DNA from: Gloeobacter violaceus PCC 7421
Lineage (GTDB): Bacteria; Cyanobacteriota; Cyanobacteriia; Gloeobacterales; Gloeobacteraceae
Direction: 5' to 3'
Length of the DNA: 64,000 nt
Assembly: GCF_000011385.1 (NCBI RefSeq)
Contig: NC_005125.1
Coordinates: 3,038,001 to 3,102,000 of the forward strand
Part shown: positions 1 through 9,008 of the stretch, piece after piece
Layout: each line of letters opens with the position of its first letter
How positions within the stretch are numbered: the first letter of the stretch is position 1
Position numbers and translations under genes: made by a program
The notes under the pieces: generated by a model
Database searches by the model: none
What the model saw: the letters and a program-made list of their open reading frames with translations, nothing else
What the model was told of the DNA's origin: nothing

Positions 1-2349
1 CTGGCGCGGCTTCTGGCCGAACGGGGATGGAAGGTGGTGATGCTCACCTCGGTGCACGATGGCGATGGGGAAGCGCAGCCGGCCGACGGAATGGAGAGGA
101 CCATCCTGGCGCCCGAAGCTGAACAGGCCGAGCAGGTGCGCTCGTTGCAGGAGCGCCACGGACCCCTCGGGGTGTTTATCTATCTGCATCCGGTGCTGCC
201 CCCAGGGGCTACTGCCCACAGCTTTATCAGCGCCGCGGACAGAGAACCGATCGAGCGGGTGTTTCTGCTGCTGCGGCATCTGAGAAGCCCTTTGCAGCGG
301 GCGGCCGAGGCCGGAGGTCGTGGCGCACTGTTAATGGTCGCCCGCCTGGACGGGGCACTCGGCCTGGGCGCAAACGGCGCCTTCCGGCCTGCCTCAGGAG
401 CGCTTTTTGGCCTGGGCAAAACCTTGCGCCAGGAATGGCCGCAGGTTTTCTGCCGAACTGTCGATCTCGACCCCGAGATCGCGGATGAGCAAGCTGCCCG
501 TCACATCCTGGCGGAGTTGCACGACCCGGATATCACCCTGGCGGAGACGGGCTACGGCTGGCAAGGAAGGGTCACCCTCGTTGCCGCACCCGCCATGGTA
601 CCGGCTTTGCCGGCGGAACCCGCCGCTATTCGCCCCGAATCGGTTTTTGTGGTGAGCGGTGGGGGCAGGGGCATCACCGCCCGCTGTGCCGTCGAGATGG
701 CCAGGCTCTACCGCTGCCGCTTCGTGCTGTTGGGCCGCTCGGGGCTTGAGCCTGTGCCCGACTGGGCCTGGGGGTCGGACGAAGCGGCTCTGAAGCGGCG
801 GCTACTTGCTGAGGCGACCGCGCGCGGCGAGAAGCTTTCCCCGCCTGCTCTCGAATCTGCTTGCCGGGATCTAGCCGCCCGGCAGGAAATTCAATCGACT
901 CTGCGGGCAATCGAACAGGCGGGGGGGCAGGCCCTTTACGCCTGCGCCGATGTGACGAACGCCGAGGCCGTCAAGGCGGCCATTGAAGCGGCAACGCTCC
1001 AGCTTGGCCCGGTGACGGGCGTCATCCACGGGGCGGGCAGCCTGGCCGACAAACGCCTTGAAAAAAAGACCGCCCGGGATTTCGCAGCCGTCTACGGTCC
1101 AAAAGTCGAAGGGCTTGCCAATCTGCTGGCGGCCGTGCCCCCGGAACAGCTGGAGTACCTGGTGCTTTTTTCCTCGGTGGCCGCTTTCTTCGGCAACCTG
1201 GGCCAGGCGGATTACGCCCTGGCAAACGAAGTGCTCAACAAAGCGGCCCACCGCCTCAAGCGGCTCTTCCCGGCCTGCCGGGTGCTGGCGCTCAACTGGG
1301 GGCCGTGGGACGGGGGGATGGTGAGCGCCGAACTCAAGCGTTCCTTCGAGCGCCAACAGATCGCCGTAATCCCTCCCCAGGCCGGTGCCAAAGCGTTCCT
1401 GGCCGAACTGGCCACAGCCGACGGACAGCCCCTGCAGCGGATCATCGGCAGTCCGCTGGTGCAACCCCCGGCTCACATCGAACCGGCAGCGCGCCGCGTG
1501 CGCATCGAAAGGCGGCTGAATCTGGCGGACAATCCCTTCCTGCCGGATCACGCGATCGCGGGTAAGCCCGTGTTGCCGTTTACCTGCGCTTTTGCCTGGA
1601 TCGCCGCCGCCTGCGAGCAAGTGTGCCCCGGCTATACCGCCTATTGCTACGAAGAAGCCCGCATCCTCAAAGGTATCGTCATGGGCAGCGAGCAGGATCA
1701 CCTTTGCACCCTGGAACTGGAGGAAATACCCGCTCCCACCGAGGGCCGGCTGCAATTTCTGGCCAAGATTTCAAGCCGGAGCAGCCGGGGCAAAGCCGTC
1801 TTTCATTACGCCTGCCGGGTGACGCTTGCGCGGCAATGGCCCGATGGCGACATCAAGCCGGACGGTCTGTCTTCCAGACCAACCGGCGTGGACGCGAGCC
1901 CGTTCTATGCAAGCGGTGTTCTCTTTCACGGCCCCTGCTTTCAGGGGATCGAGCGGCTGCTGACCATCGATGCGGACGGGCTGAGCCTGCAGTGCCGACT
2001 ACCGCCCATCGACCGGCGCACCCAGGGTCAGTTTCCCGTCCGCTTCCACAACCCCTTTGCGCTCGATGTGCAGTTGCAGGGGATGCTCATCTGGACCCAC
2101 AGATACTGCCACAAAGGTTGCCTGCCCACCCGGGTCGAACGTTACGAGCAGTTTGCCCCCATGCCTTTCGGCGAACCGTTCTACGTCCGTCTGCAGGTGC
2201 AAAATCGCGGCGCGAACAGCGTCACTGTCGATCTCACGGCGCACGCCGCCGCCGGCCGGATTCTCAGCCGCCTGCACAGTCTGCAAGGAACCTTGAGCGA
2301 ACGTCTACAGCACCAGTTCCAGGCCCGGTCCGAGCAACAACTGCACTAA
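1..2349 (+). CDS. Type I polyketide synthase, C-terminal part (KR-DH), 5' end outside window
   Basis: The frame is open from the first base, so this is the 3' part of a larger gene (782 residues visible). A ketoreductase occupies about residues 1-440: a structural subdomain, then a Rossmann core with SGGGRGIT near 217 and a Ser-Tyr pair (S391/S392, Y405). It is followed by a double-hotdog PKS dehydratase with the HxxxGxxxxP motif (H517 in DHAIAGKPVLP) and the partner Asp in DVQLQ (D689). Both domains look catalytically competent. They would reduce and dehydrate an ACP-bound beta-keto chain. KR domains with this large N-terminal half occur in PfaA/HglE-like secondary-lipid synthases; that affiliation is inferred. 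An ACP gene follows 38 nt downstream, then a thioesterase and a PPTase, so the module ends with discrete carrier and release proteins. KS and AT domains presumably lie upstream of the window. Confidence 0.9.
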   Translation: MARLLAERGWKVVMLTSVHDGDGEAQPADGMERTILAPEAEQAEQVRSLQERHGPLGVFIYLHPVLPPGATAHSFISAADREPIERVFLLLRHLRSPLQRAAEAGGRGALLMVARLDGALGLGANGAFRPASGALFGLGKTLRQEWPQVFCRTVDLDPEIADEQAARHILAELHDPDITLAETGYGWQGRVTLVAAPAMVPALPAEPAAIRPESVFVVSGGGRGITARCAVEMARLYRCRFVLLGRSGLEPVPDWAWGSDEAALKRRLLAEATARGEKLSPPALESACRDLAARQEIQSTLRAIEQAGGQALYACADVTNAEAVKAAIEAATLQLGPVTGVIHGAGSLADKRLEKKTARDFAAVYGPKVEGLANLLAAVPPEQLEYLVLFSSVAAFFGNLGQADYALANEVLNKAAHRLKRLFPACRVLALNWGPWDGGMVSAELKRSFERQQIAVIPPQAGAKAFLAELATADGQPLQRIIGSPLVQPPAHIEPAARRVRIERRLNLADNPFLPDHAIAGKPVLPFTCAFAWIAAACEQVCPGYTAYCYEEARILKGIVMGSEQDHLCTLELEEIPAPTEGRLQFLAKISSRSSRGKAVFHYACRVTLARQWPDGDIKPDGLSSRPTGVDASPFYASGVLFHGPCFQGIERLLTIDADGLSLQCRLPPIDRRTQGQFPVRFHNPFALDVQLQGMLIWTHRYCHKGCLPTRVERYEQFAPMPFGEPFYVRLQVQNRGANSVTVDLTAHAAAGRILSRLHSLQGTLSERLQHQFQARSEQQLH

Positions 2350-2387
2350 ACGGTAGTGTCCAAGCTCACTTTTTTTGGAGTCAGTCC

Positions 2388-2690
2388 ATGGCATTCATCG
2401 ACAATTTCGACACGGACAACCCCGCCGCCGCCGGTCCCACGGTCGCCTGTCTGGCGCAGTGTTTGAGCGAAATTCTGGACCAACCGCTTGTCGAGGCCGA
2501 TCTGCAGCTGCCGCTTATCTATGTGGGGATCGACTCTTTGATGGCTCTGGAGTTCAAGACCCGGATTCTGGTGGAGTGGGGAGTCGACGTGCCCATCAAT
2601 TTGTTGTTCAACCTCACCAGCTGTGCGCAACTGGCAACTCTGGTGCAGGATGCGCTCGCTGAACATGCTGTGGTGGAAACAAAACGATGA
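2388..2690 (+). CDS. Discrete acyl carrier protein of the PKS cluster
   Basis: This 100-residue protein has the phosphopantetheine attachment motif GIDSLMALEF, where the Ser would carry the prosthetic group. The start at MAFIDNF is chosen because TTGGAG lies 8-10 nt upstream; the open frame extends further back only inside the PKS gene. It lies 38 nt after the KR-DH gene, and its TGA stop overlaps the thioesterase ATG (ATGA), so the genes are probably translationally coupled. It is expected to be the carrier for the upstream module and the substrate of the PPTase two genes on. Confidence 0.88.
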   Translation: MAFIDNFDTDNPAAAGPTVACLAQCLSEILDQPLVEADLQLPLIYVGIDSLMALEFKTRILVEWGVDVPINLLFNLTSCAQLATLVQDALAEHAVVETKR

Positions 2691-3460
2691 ACAGGCATTC
2701 CCTTGCTGCGCGCGAGGAGGGCAAGCCGCGCCTGCGACTATTTTGCTTGCCCTACGCCGGGGGCGGAACCTCGGTGTACAGCACCTGGAACAGGCGCCTG
2801 CCGCCGGAGGTGCAAGTGTGCACACTCCCGTTTCCCGGCCGCGAACAACTGTGGCAGGAGGCTTTGCTCGATCGCTTCGAAGCGCTCATCGAACGGCTGG
2901 TCGGGGCGCTCGAAGGCAGGCTCGACCAGCCCTACGCCCTGTTCGGCCACAGCCTCGGAGCGTTGGTGGCCTTCGAACTGGCCCGCCGCCTCCGGCAGTT
3001 GTACGGGACCAACCCCGTCTGTCTATTCGTTTCGGGGCGCCAGGCGCCGCACCTCGCCGATCGGCTCCCCCCGCTCCACGCGCTGCCTGCCGGAGAATTT
3101 GTCGAGCAACTGCGCCGCCGTTACAACGGCATCCCCCAAGCCATTTTCGAGAACCCTGAGTGGCTGCGGTTTTTTCTGCCCGTGCTGCGGGCTGATATAG
3201 CCCTGCTTGAGACCTACGAGTATACGGGCGAGCGGCCCTTCACCTGTCCCATCTGCGTCTTCGGCGGCCTTAAGGACAGTCTCATCGGCATCGAAGCGTT
3301 AGAAGCCTGGCGCGTCCACACGGTTGGCGCCTTCCAATTGCAGCTGTATCCCGGCGATCACTTTTTTATCCATGACGACAAACTGCCGCTGGTTGCGGTG
3401 ATCGCCGCACAATTGCACAGCGAAGGTTGGATCCAAGGAGGGGCCCATGCCGGAGTATGA
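2687..3460 (+). CDS. Type II thioesterase (GrsT/TycF-like)
   Basis: This 257-residue alpha/beta hydrolase resembles the stand-alone thioesterases of PKS and NRPS clusters. It opens with the typical FCLPYAGGG segment, has the nucleophile in GHSLG (S89), an acidic residue in FGGLKDSL and the His in GDHFFI near the C-terminus. The family clears misprimed or stalled acyl groups from carrier proteins or releases product. It overlaps the ACP gene by 4 nt and the PPTase gene by 14 nt, so all three are probably co-translated. Length is normal for the family. Confidence 0.9.
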   Translation: MNRHSLAAREEGKPRLRLFCLPYAGGGTSVYSTWNRRLPPEVQVCTLPFPGREQLWQEALLDRFEALIERLVGALEGRLDQPYALFGHSLGALVAFELARRLRQLYGTNPVCLFVSGRQAPHLADRLPPLHALPAGEFVEQLRRRYNGIPQAIFENPEWLRFFLPVLRADIALLETYEYTGERPFTCPICVFGGLKDSLIGIEALEAWRVHTVGAFQLQLYPGDHFFIHDDKLPLVAVIAAQLHSEGWIQGGAHAGV

Positions 3461-4253
3461 CCGCAGCCTGTGGCGTCCGGCCCCCAGACAACCCGGTCTG
3501 GGCGCAGACGACGTGCACGTCTGGCGCGCCTGTCTGATGCAGCCGGACGCGCGCGTGCTGGAACTGGTCGAAACGCTCTCCGAGGACGAGCGCCACCGCG
3601 CCGAGCGCTACCGCTTTGTGGGGGATAAAAGGCGCTTTATCGTCGCTCGGGGGCTGTTGCGCCGGATCCTCCGTTGCTACCTGGAGATCCCCGCCGCTCA
3701 GATCCGCTTCAGCTATGGCATCAAGGGCAAACCGGCTCTGGCTTTGCCCGGGTGTACCCTGCAATTCAACCTCTCCCATTCGCGGGAAGTGGTGCTGATC
3801 GCCCTCACCCTGCGCCGGGATATCGGCATCGATCTCGAGCTGGTGCGTTCTTTAGCAGCAATGGATCAGATGGCCGAGCGGTTCTTCTCCGCCCACGAGA
3901 AGCAAATGCTGGGGGTGCTGGCGCCGCTTGAGCGACAGGAAACTTTTTTTCGCTTCTGGGCCTGCAAAGAAGCCTACATCAAGGCGTGCGGCAAGGGATT
4001 GGCCTTGGCCCTCGATCAGTTCGACGTGGCGATCGAACCAGACGGTGGCGTAAGCTTACTGGCCAATCGACAGGAGCGGGATGCTCATCCCGGGCATTGG
4101 GCCATCCGGCAAATCGAGCCTGGCAAGAACTACGTGGCGGCGGTGGCGGTCGGCGACGCCGCCTGGAACCTCCGCTGCTGGCAGTGGCAGGACGATCATT
4201 TCAATTGGGAGGAAGACTGCCACCAGGATTCCTGCCAGACCTACGACGAGTGA
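3447..4253 (+). CDS. 4'-phosphopantetheinyl transferase, Sfp type
   Basis: This 268-residue protein carries the two diagnostic Sfp-family motifs: GIDLE (Mg/CoA binding) and FFRFWACKEAYIKACGKGL (the WxxKEAxxKxxG motif). It would transfer 4'-phosphopantetheine from CoA to the Ser of carrier proteins and so activate both ACPs in this cluster and the carriers of the PKS. The start overlaps the thioesterase end by 14 nt, with AGGAGG upstream inside that gene. The stop lies 42 nt from the stop of the convergent KS-beta gene. Cyanobacteria often have one Sfp-like PPTase, so this may also serve other carrier proteins. Confidence 0.93.
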   Translation: MPEYDRSLWRPAPRQPGLGADDVHVWRACLMQPDARVLELVETLSEDERHRAERYRFVGDKRRFIVARGLLRRILRCYLEIPAAQIRFSYGIKGKPALALPGCTLQFNLSHSREVVLIALTLRRDIGIDLELVRSLAAMDQMAERFFSAHEKQMLGVLAPLERQETFFRFWACKEAYIKACGKGLALALDQFDVAIEPDGGVSLLANRQERDAHPGHWAIRQIEPGKNYVAAVAVGDAAWNLRCWQWQDDHFNWEEDCHQDSCQTYDE

Positions 4254-4295
4254 CCGGCTTCGCAGGCGGCGGGATTCGCTGCCCGCGCAGGTAGC

Positions 4296-5468
4296 TCACG
4301 TCGGTTTAGCGAGCAATAGGGCCAGGCTTCTGCCGGCTTCGTCCCTGGCGTTTACCAGTGCGTAGCGGATGGGTGCCGCCTCGGGGCGGCCGACGACATG
4401 GCGGCCGACGGGCGGTGATTTGACGCGCGCAGGAGTGCCGGCGGTGGGCAGGACTGCCTGCCGTTCGATGCTCATGCAAGCGATGATCACATCCATGGCC
4501 ACGCCCGCCCCGACGAGATCCCCGTACATGGATTTCGGGGCGCTCATACGCAGTTGGGCGTGGTTGGCAAACACTTCGCCGATGGCGCGGTATTCCTCGT
4601 CATCCCTTTGCGGGGTACCGAAAGCATCGAGCACGATATAGTCCACCGCTTCGGGGGAGACCCCCGCGCTGTGCAGGCACGAGCGCATCGCTTGGGCAAG
4701 ATCGTCCCCCCCGGCGATGGCCAGGATTTCGCAGTGCACCTTTGCCCCCCTCGCCGCAGCGGCGGGACTCAACTCCAACACCAGCATGGCGGAACCTTCA
4801 GCCAGCAGCCTGCCGTCGGCGGTTTCCTCAAAAGGCGCGTAGCAGCCCGATGGCGAGAGGCAGCCCGCACCCGCGTAGGCATTTAGCACAAAATCGCTGA
4901 GGGGAGCCTCCGTGCCTCCGACGACGACAGCTTCCACCCGGCCGCGTTCAACGGCGACGCTCGCCAATTCCAGGGCAAAACCGGCACTGAGGCGATCGGC
5001 ACACACCGTCTTGCTGTAACCGCCGATCCTATGGTGGATCGAAATTTCTCCCTGCGCCGCGGTCGGAAACCAGGCGGTGGCGGTGTAAGAATTGACCGCC
5101 TTCATGCCTTCGCTGTAAAGGGCCTGCATCGTCGGTTCCAGGAAAGTCCATCCGCCTGTGCTGTTGCCCACAACCAGACCGACGCGGTAGCAGTTCTCCG
5201 GCGCAATCTCAAAGTGGGAGTCCGCCAGAGCGTTTTCGCCGGCAATCATCGCCAGCATCGTGAAGCGATCGAGCTTTTGTGCGTGCCGGGCCGGTATGCG
5301 GCGCTCGATATGGTGGTCGTCAACTCTGCCCGCACCGGCGCCGGGACAGTCTTTGCCGAACAGCGGCCGGCCCTGGGACAGATGATTCCAAACGGTTTGC
5401 GCTTCGCAACCCATGGGGGTTGCCAGGCCAATTCCCGTGACTGCATATCCACTACCAACAATAGGCAT
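4296..5468 (-). CDS. Ketosynthase-like subunit without catalytic residues (KS-beta / chain-length-factor-like)
   Basis: This 390-residue FabF-fold protein is paired with the true KS gene 20 nt upstream. Aligned by eye from the shared VVGG motif, the active Cys position is Arg159 (TVCADRLSAG against TVTTGCTGAL), the first catalytic His is Phe (DAFGTP against NAHGSSTP) and the second is Asp (KSMYGD against KSHIGH). It cannot be an active condensing enzyme. The frame is intact with RBS AGAGGA, which argues for a functional non-catalytic partner such as the chain-length factor of type II PKS. A Cys exists three residues before the active-site position and is probably irrelevant. Its stop faces the PPTase stop. 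Confidence 0.85.
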   Translation of the reverse strand: MPIVGSGYAVTGIGLATPMGCEAQTVWNHLSQGRPLFGKDCPGAGAGRVDDHHIERRIPARHAQKLDRFTMLAMIAGENALADSHFEIAPENCYRVGLVVGNSTGGWTFLEPTMQALYSEGMKAVNSYTATAWFPTAAQGEISIHHRIGGYSKTVCADRLSAGFALELASVAVERGRVEAVVVGGTEAPLSDFVLNAYAGAGCLSPSGCYAPFEETADGRLLAEGSAMLVLELSPAAAARGAKVHCEILAIAGGDDLAQAMRSCLHSAGVSPEAVDYIVLDAFGTPQRDDEEYRAIGEVFANHAQLRMSAPKSMYGDLVGAGVAMDVIIACMSIERQAVLPTAGTPARVKSPPVGRHVVGRPEAAPIRYALVNARDEAGRSLALLLAKPT

Positions 5469-5488
5469 AAGATTGTCCTCTTATCTAT

Positions 5489-6757
5489 TTAATTTCTGTG
5501 CTCGAATTTGCGGATGACCAGGCTCGAATGGATGCCGGAAAATCCGCTGCTGGTCTTCAAAGTGCACCGGACGGATGCCCGCCTCGGCTCGTCGGCGACG
5601 ACATCGAGCATGCACCGCGAGTCCTGTTTGACCAGGTTGATGGTGGGAGGAACGATCCCAGTCCGCATAGACATAATCGAAGCGATCACTTCGATGGCGC
5701 TCGACGCTGCCAATGTGTGACCGATGTGGGACTTGATGCAGGTGACGGGGATCGTCGGGGTGCGTTCTTGAAACAGACGCCAGTAAGCGTTGGCTTCGGC
5801 AATGTCGTTCTGGGGCGTGGAAGAACCGTGGGCATTGATTGAGTCGATCTCATCGGGAGAAATGCCAGCGTCTTCTATGGCTGTGCGGGCGGACTGCGCA
5901 AGCTGCAGACCGTTTTCGGGCATTTTGGTCATGTGGTAAAAGTTGTTCAAACTTCCGTAGCCGCCCAGTTCCGCGAAGATTGGGGCTCCCCGCAGCAAGG
6001 CATGATCTAGAGCTTCGATCACCAACATGCCGCTGCCCTCGGCCAGGACAAAGCCGTCCCGGCCCATGTCAAACGGACGGCTCGCCTTCTGTGGTTCGGC
6101 GTTGCGGCTGGTGGTGGCCCCGATTTTGCTGAAAGCCGCCATACAGATGGGCGTGATCGGCGCTTCGGCGCCGCCGACAACGGCCAGGTCCATCTTGCCG
6201 AGCCGGATCAAGTCCATGGCGTAACCCATGGCGTCGAGCGCTCCTGTGCAACCGGTCGTCACGGTCAGGCATTCCCCCGGAATCCCGAACTGATTTGCCA
6301 ACGTCTTTGCTGTGGCATTAAAGTGAACGACTCCAGGGGTGGCGCGGGGGCGATGCAGAGCGAGCGTCTCGTCGCCAAGGGAAGCCAAGAAATCTTTTTC
6401 CATGCTTGCGATCTGGGCAGCGGCCGTCGACATCAGCAGTCTGCATTTGCCCGGAGACAAAGATTTTAGGAAGGATTCTCCAAGCCCGGCCGATTCGAGG
6501 GCCTCCTTTGCCGCCACCAGTGCAAAAATGCAGCTGCGGTCAACTCCGAGTAAATCGTTCTGGGGAAAATATTCCCAAAAATCGAAGTCCTCGACGACTC
6601 CCGCAATTTGGCTCTGGCTGTCCGCTATCGCAAAATCCGACACGACTTTGACACCTGAGACCCCCTTGCAACAGTTTTCCCAGAACTCGTTCACACTTTT
6701 GCCGATGGGATTCACAGTTCCCATACCCGTCACAACCACCCTTCTAGCTGGCAACAT
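5489..6757 (-). CDS. Beta-ketoacyl synthase, FabF/KS-alpha type
   Basis: This 422-residue condensing enzyme has a complete Cys-His-His set: C170 in TVTTGCTGALDA, H310 in NAHGSSTPQND and H347 in KSHIGHTLAA. I chose the ATG at 6757 (MLPARRVVVTGMG) because the fold begins there and GGGGGA lies upstream; an in-frame extension of 44 residues has no family support. It should catalyse decarboxylative condensation on the ACP encoded upstream. Transcription order is ACP, this gene, then the inactive KS-like gene, which resembles a minimal type II PKS cassette. It could also be a fatty-acid-type KASII recruited to a secondary lipid. Confidence 0.9.
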   Translation of the reverse strand: MLPARRVVVTGMGTVNPIGKSVNEFWENCCKGVSGVKVVSDFAIADSQSQIAGVVEDFDFWEYFPQNDLLGVDRSCIFALVAAKEALESAGLGESFLKSLSPGKCRLLMSTAAAQIASMEKDFLASLGDETLALHRPRATPGVVHFNATAKTLANQFGIPGECLTVTTGCTGALDAMGYAMDLIRLGKMDLAVVGGAEAPITPICMAAFSKIGATTSRNAEPQKASRPFDMGRDGFVLAEGSGMLVIEALDHALLRGAPIFAELGGYGSLNNFYHMTKMPENGLQLAQSARTAIEDAGISPDEIDSINAHGSSTPQNDIAEANAYWRLFQERTPTIPVTCIKSHIGHTLAASSAIEVIASIMSMRTGIVPPTINLVKQDSRCMLDVVADEPRRASVRCTLKTSSGFSGIHSSLVIRKFEHRN

Positions 6758-6937
6758 CAGATATTCCCCCTTTGTGGATCGAAGAAGTTGAAGCTTGCTT
6801 TGATTCTGGGCGTGTTCGCCCGCATTCCAAATCGAGACGGCGCCCACACGCCATGGCACTTCAGTACTCGGCAGGACATTACGTGTCACAGTTCGAGCAT
6901 TGCCTGTTTTGCAAAATAACGAAGGTCTGTGCTCCGA

Positions 6938-7204
6938 TCAGCGCTTCGCAAGCGGGGCTTGCGATTTTGTCGAACCATTTAGCTGAGCATTCACCTGCTC
7001 CACAACATTCCCGAGACAGAGATCTTCTTCGAACACCCGCGAGGGTATATCGAGGCCATACATCTTTTCGAGAATACACTGGAGATCTACGAGTTCTAAC
7101 GAGTCCATTCCAACGTCTTTTCCCAGCTTCGAGGAAGGGGTCAGCCCTTGGGTTGCAATCTTCATTTGCCCAAGGGCAAACAGCATATCTTCAAAACTCA
7201 TAGC
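6938..7204 (-). CDS. Acyl carrier protein next to the KS pair
   Basis: This 88-residue ACP has the attachment motif GMDSLELVDL. Two ATGs lie 12 nt apart; the second (MSFEDML) is preferred because GGAGGAG, which overlaps the first ATG, sits as its ribosome-binding site. A 180-nt gap separates it from KS-alpha downstream. It differs clearly from the ACP at 2388, so the two arms of the cluster have separate carriers. GC is visibly lower here than in the type I PKS arm. Confidence 0.87.
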   Translation of the reverse strand, partial: AMSFEDMLFALGQMKIATQGLTPSSKLGKDVGMDSLELVDLQCILEKMYGLDIPSRVFEEDLCLGNVVEQVNAQLNGSTKSQAPLAKR

Positions 7205-7308
7205 TTTCTCCTCCATATTGGATACACAACAGATAAACGAGAAGGTAGATCAATTCAATCATCCACCCATAGCCTTCGCGCTTTGCAAAGGACAGCATCT
7301 TTAGCGTT

Positions 7309-7779
7309 TTATGCGTTTCCTCTGGTGATCAAGATCACCAGTTCTCCCAGGCGTTGTCTATCGCCGCTGCTCAGATTGGAAAATAATTTTTCAATTTCTC
7401 GGTAGTACTGAGGGAGCAATATCTCTATCAACGTCTGCCCCTTAGTCAACAAACGCACAAGCACGACCCGCTTGTCGGTTTTCTGATACTCTCTTTGGAC
7501 AAAACCTTCCTGCTCAAGCCGTTTTAAAAGACGGGTGACTTCCGCTCGTGAGAATTTAGTTTTGTCTGCAAAATAAGAGGGAGAAGCTCCATGTCTGAGG
7601 CTTCTAAATAACAGCAGCATGAGCGTAAATTCTCCAATAGATACCCCGTAGCCCTCGAGCGTGTTTTTTAGTCTCTCCTTTGTCAAATCTGAAATTTCGA
7701 GCAGTCGCAAAACGGCCTCTATGCTCTGAGAGTCCGTTGCGGCGTAGCGATAGGCTACGTCTCTCAAAACGCTATACAT
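7309..7779 (-). CDS. MarR-family transcriptional regulator
   Basis: This 156-residue winged-helix protein has the MarR core: the helix pair SPSYFADKTKFSRAEVTRLLKRLEQEGFVQRE followed by a wing with DKRVVLVRLLTKG, flanked by dimerisation helices. MarR proteins usually repress nearby genes and are released by small ligands. It overlaps the LysR gene upstream by 8 nt and lies 104 nt before the ACP gene on the same strand, so it probably regulates the ACP/KS operon. The ligand cannot be predicted. Confidence 0.85.
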   Translation of the reverse strand: MYSVLRDVAYRYAATDSQSIEAVLRLLEISDLTKERLKNTLEGYGVSIGEFTLMLLLFRSLRHGASPSYFADKTKFSRAEVTRLLKRLEQEGFVQREYQKTDKRVVLVRLLTKGQTLIEILLPQYYREIEKLFSNLSSGDRQRLGELVILITRGNA

Positions 7780-8677
7780 TGACCGGGGTGCTCTGACGCA
7801 CCAACGAAGAAAATGCCTTGACGGCCGGTGACGTGACCTGGCTATTGCGGCTAATCAAATAAAAATTGCGTTCCATCACTGGCTTCAAAACCGTATTCAG
7901 GCTGCGAAGGGCACCCCATTTGATTTCTTTCTCGACCAAGGGCACCGACAGCAGCGCCACCCCAGCTCCAACTTCCGCAGCTCTTTTCGTCATCGCGCAA
8001 TTGGGCAATTCGAGAGCGATGTCGAGTTTGTCGGCGTCGATGTTGTGGGTAAAACACAGGTATTCGAAAAATTTTCGGACATCCGAGCCAGACTCACGCA
8101 ATACCCATCGCGTGCTTTTCAGCTCGTCCAGCCCGATATTCGTTCGCTCCCACAAAGGATGTTGTTTGCCGACAACAAATGCCATCTTGTCGCCTCCAAT
8201 CGCATTGAAGGTCAATGACTTGTTTCGAACCTCCCGCTCAACCAGGCCGATGTCAACCTGGCCTGCCGCAACCCACTCGCCGATTTCTTCTGTGTTGCCA
8301 GAAACCACTTTGAGTTGCACTTTCGGATATTGCTGACGGAATCTTTGCAGTTGCGGCGGCAGCCACCAGCTTGCTACTGTCTGACTGCTGCCAATGTACA
8401 GTTCTCCCCTTTGCAAGCTTTTGGTTTCGCGGAGTTTGCTTTCGATCGTCGTGATTTCTTGAATGACTTTGTGGGCTTCAGTCAACAAAAGCTGTCCCGA
8501 GTTTGTCAGCTCGATTCGCCTGCCCATTCGATTAAACAGAGGAACCTTGTAGTACGTTTCGAGGGCCGCTACCGCCGAACTAACCGCCGGCTGCGAGAGG
8601 GAAAGTTTCTCTGCTGCACGGGTAAAGTTTAGATGCTCAGCAACAGCTACGAACACCCTAAGCTGTTCAAAATTCAT
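7772..8677 (-). CDS. LysR-family transcriptional regulator (CysB/CbbR-like)
   Basis: This 301-residue protein has the N-terminal LysR helix-turn-helix (MNFEQLRVFVAVAEHLNFTRAAEKLSLSQPAVSSAVAALE) and the two-lobe effector domain of normal length. It overlaps the MarR gene by 8 nt, an unusual coupling of two regulator families in one transcript. The lower GC here, compared with the genes on either side, suggests that the regulators and perhaps the ACP/KS block arrived together. The stretch upstream (8678 onward) is AT-rich and probably contains its promoter. Confidence 0.88.
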   Translation of the reverse strand: MNFEQLRVFVAVAEHLNFTRAAEKLSLSQPAVSSAVAALETYYKVPLFNRMGRRIELTNSGQLLLTEAHKVIQEITTIESKLRETKSLQRGELYIGSSQTVASWWLPPQLQRFRQQYPKVQLKVVSGNTEEIGEWVAAGQVDIGLVEREVRNKSLTFNAIGGDKMAFVVGKQHPLWERTNIGLDELKSTRWVLRESGSDVRKFFEYLCFTHNIDADKLDIALELPNCAMTKRAAEVGAGVALLSVPLVEKEIKWGALRSLNTVLKPVMERNFYLISRNSQVTSPAVKAFSSLVRQSTPVNV

Positions 8678-9008
8678 CGTTTACTCCCGAATTTGTTTGC
8701 AGGCAAGTAATCTAGATGGCAGCAGCAGCATCACAGATGAATAAACATTGGGCCTCGGCTTTCAACGATTTAATCTGAGTGTATTTGTTCGATTTAGTTT
8801 TGACCAGAAAAGATTGTAAATTTAAAAGACTTAAGGAAAATGGCCATGACTTGCAAGCGCGCTTCAGGCATAACCCGCCGCGCGCAAGCCCGAGGATATC
8901 AAAGCAGGCGGCCGGCCGCCTGCGGTCATGGGTGCGGTGCCCAGCCCTGGAGGATTTCACTGGTGTGGATTAGGGGCGGGCACCGGCCGTTGCTGCTTTG
9001 GAGAAGGT
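8678..9008. other. Intergenic region, no convincing gene
   Basis: This stretch of 331 bases lies between the LysR start and the end of the monooxygenase-like gene. The LysR-proximal half is AT-rich, with oligo-A/T tracts around 8790-8835, as expected for a promoter. Short open frames on both strands lack a plausible RBS and any recognisable protein pattern. I see no RNA gene or strong hairpin. Confidence 0.5.

Noticed and set aside
871-1755. 294-codon minus-strand frame inside the PKS gene
   Set aside because: It is antisense to conserved KR and DH motifs, with no RBS and no protein family pattern.
4296-5468. KS-beta gene as a pseudogene because its catalytic residues are lost
   Set aside because: The frame is complete, the RBS is good and the spacing to KS-alpha is operon-like, which fits a functional non-catalytic subunit.
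8712-8960. 82-codon minus-strand frame upstream of the LysR gene
   Set aside because: No RBS, mixed composition and no family; probably chance.
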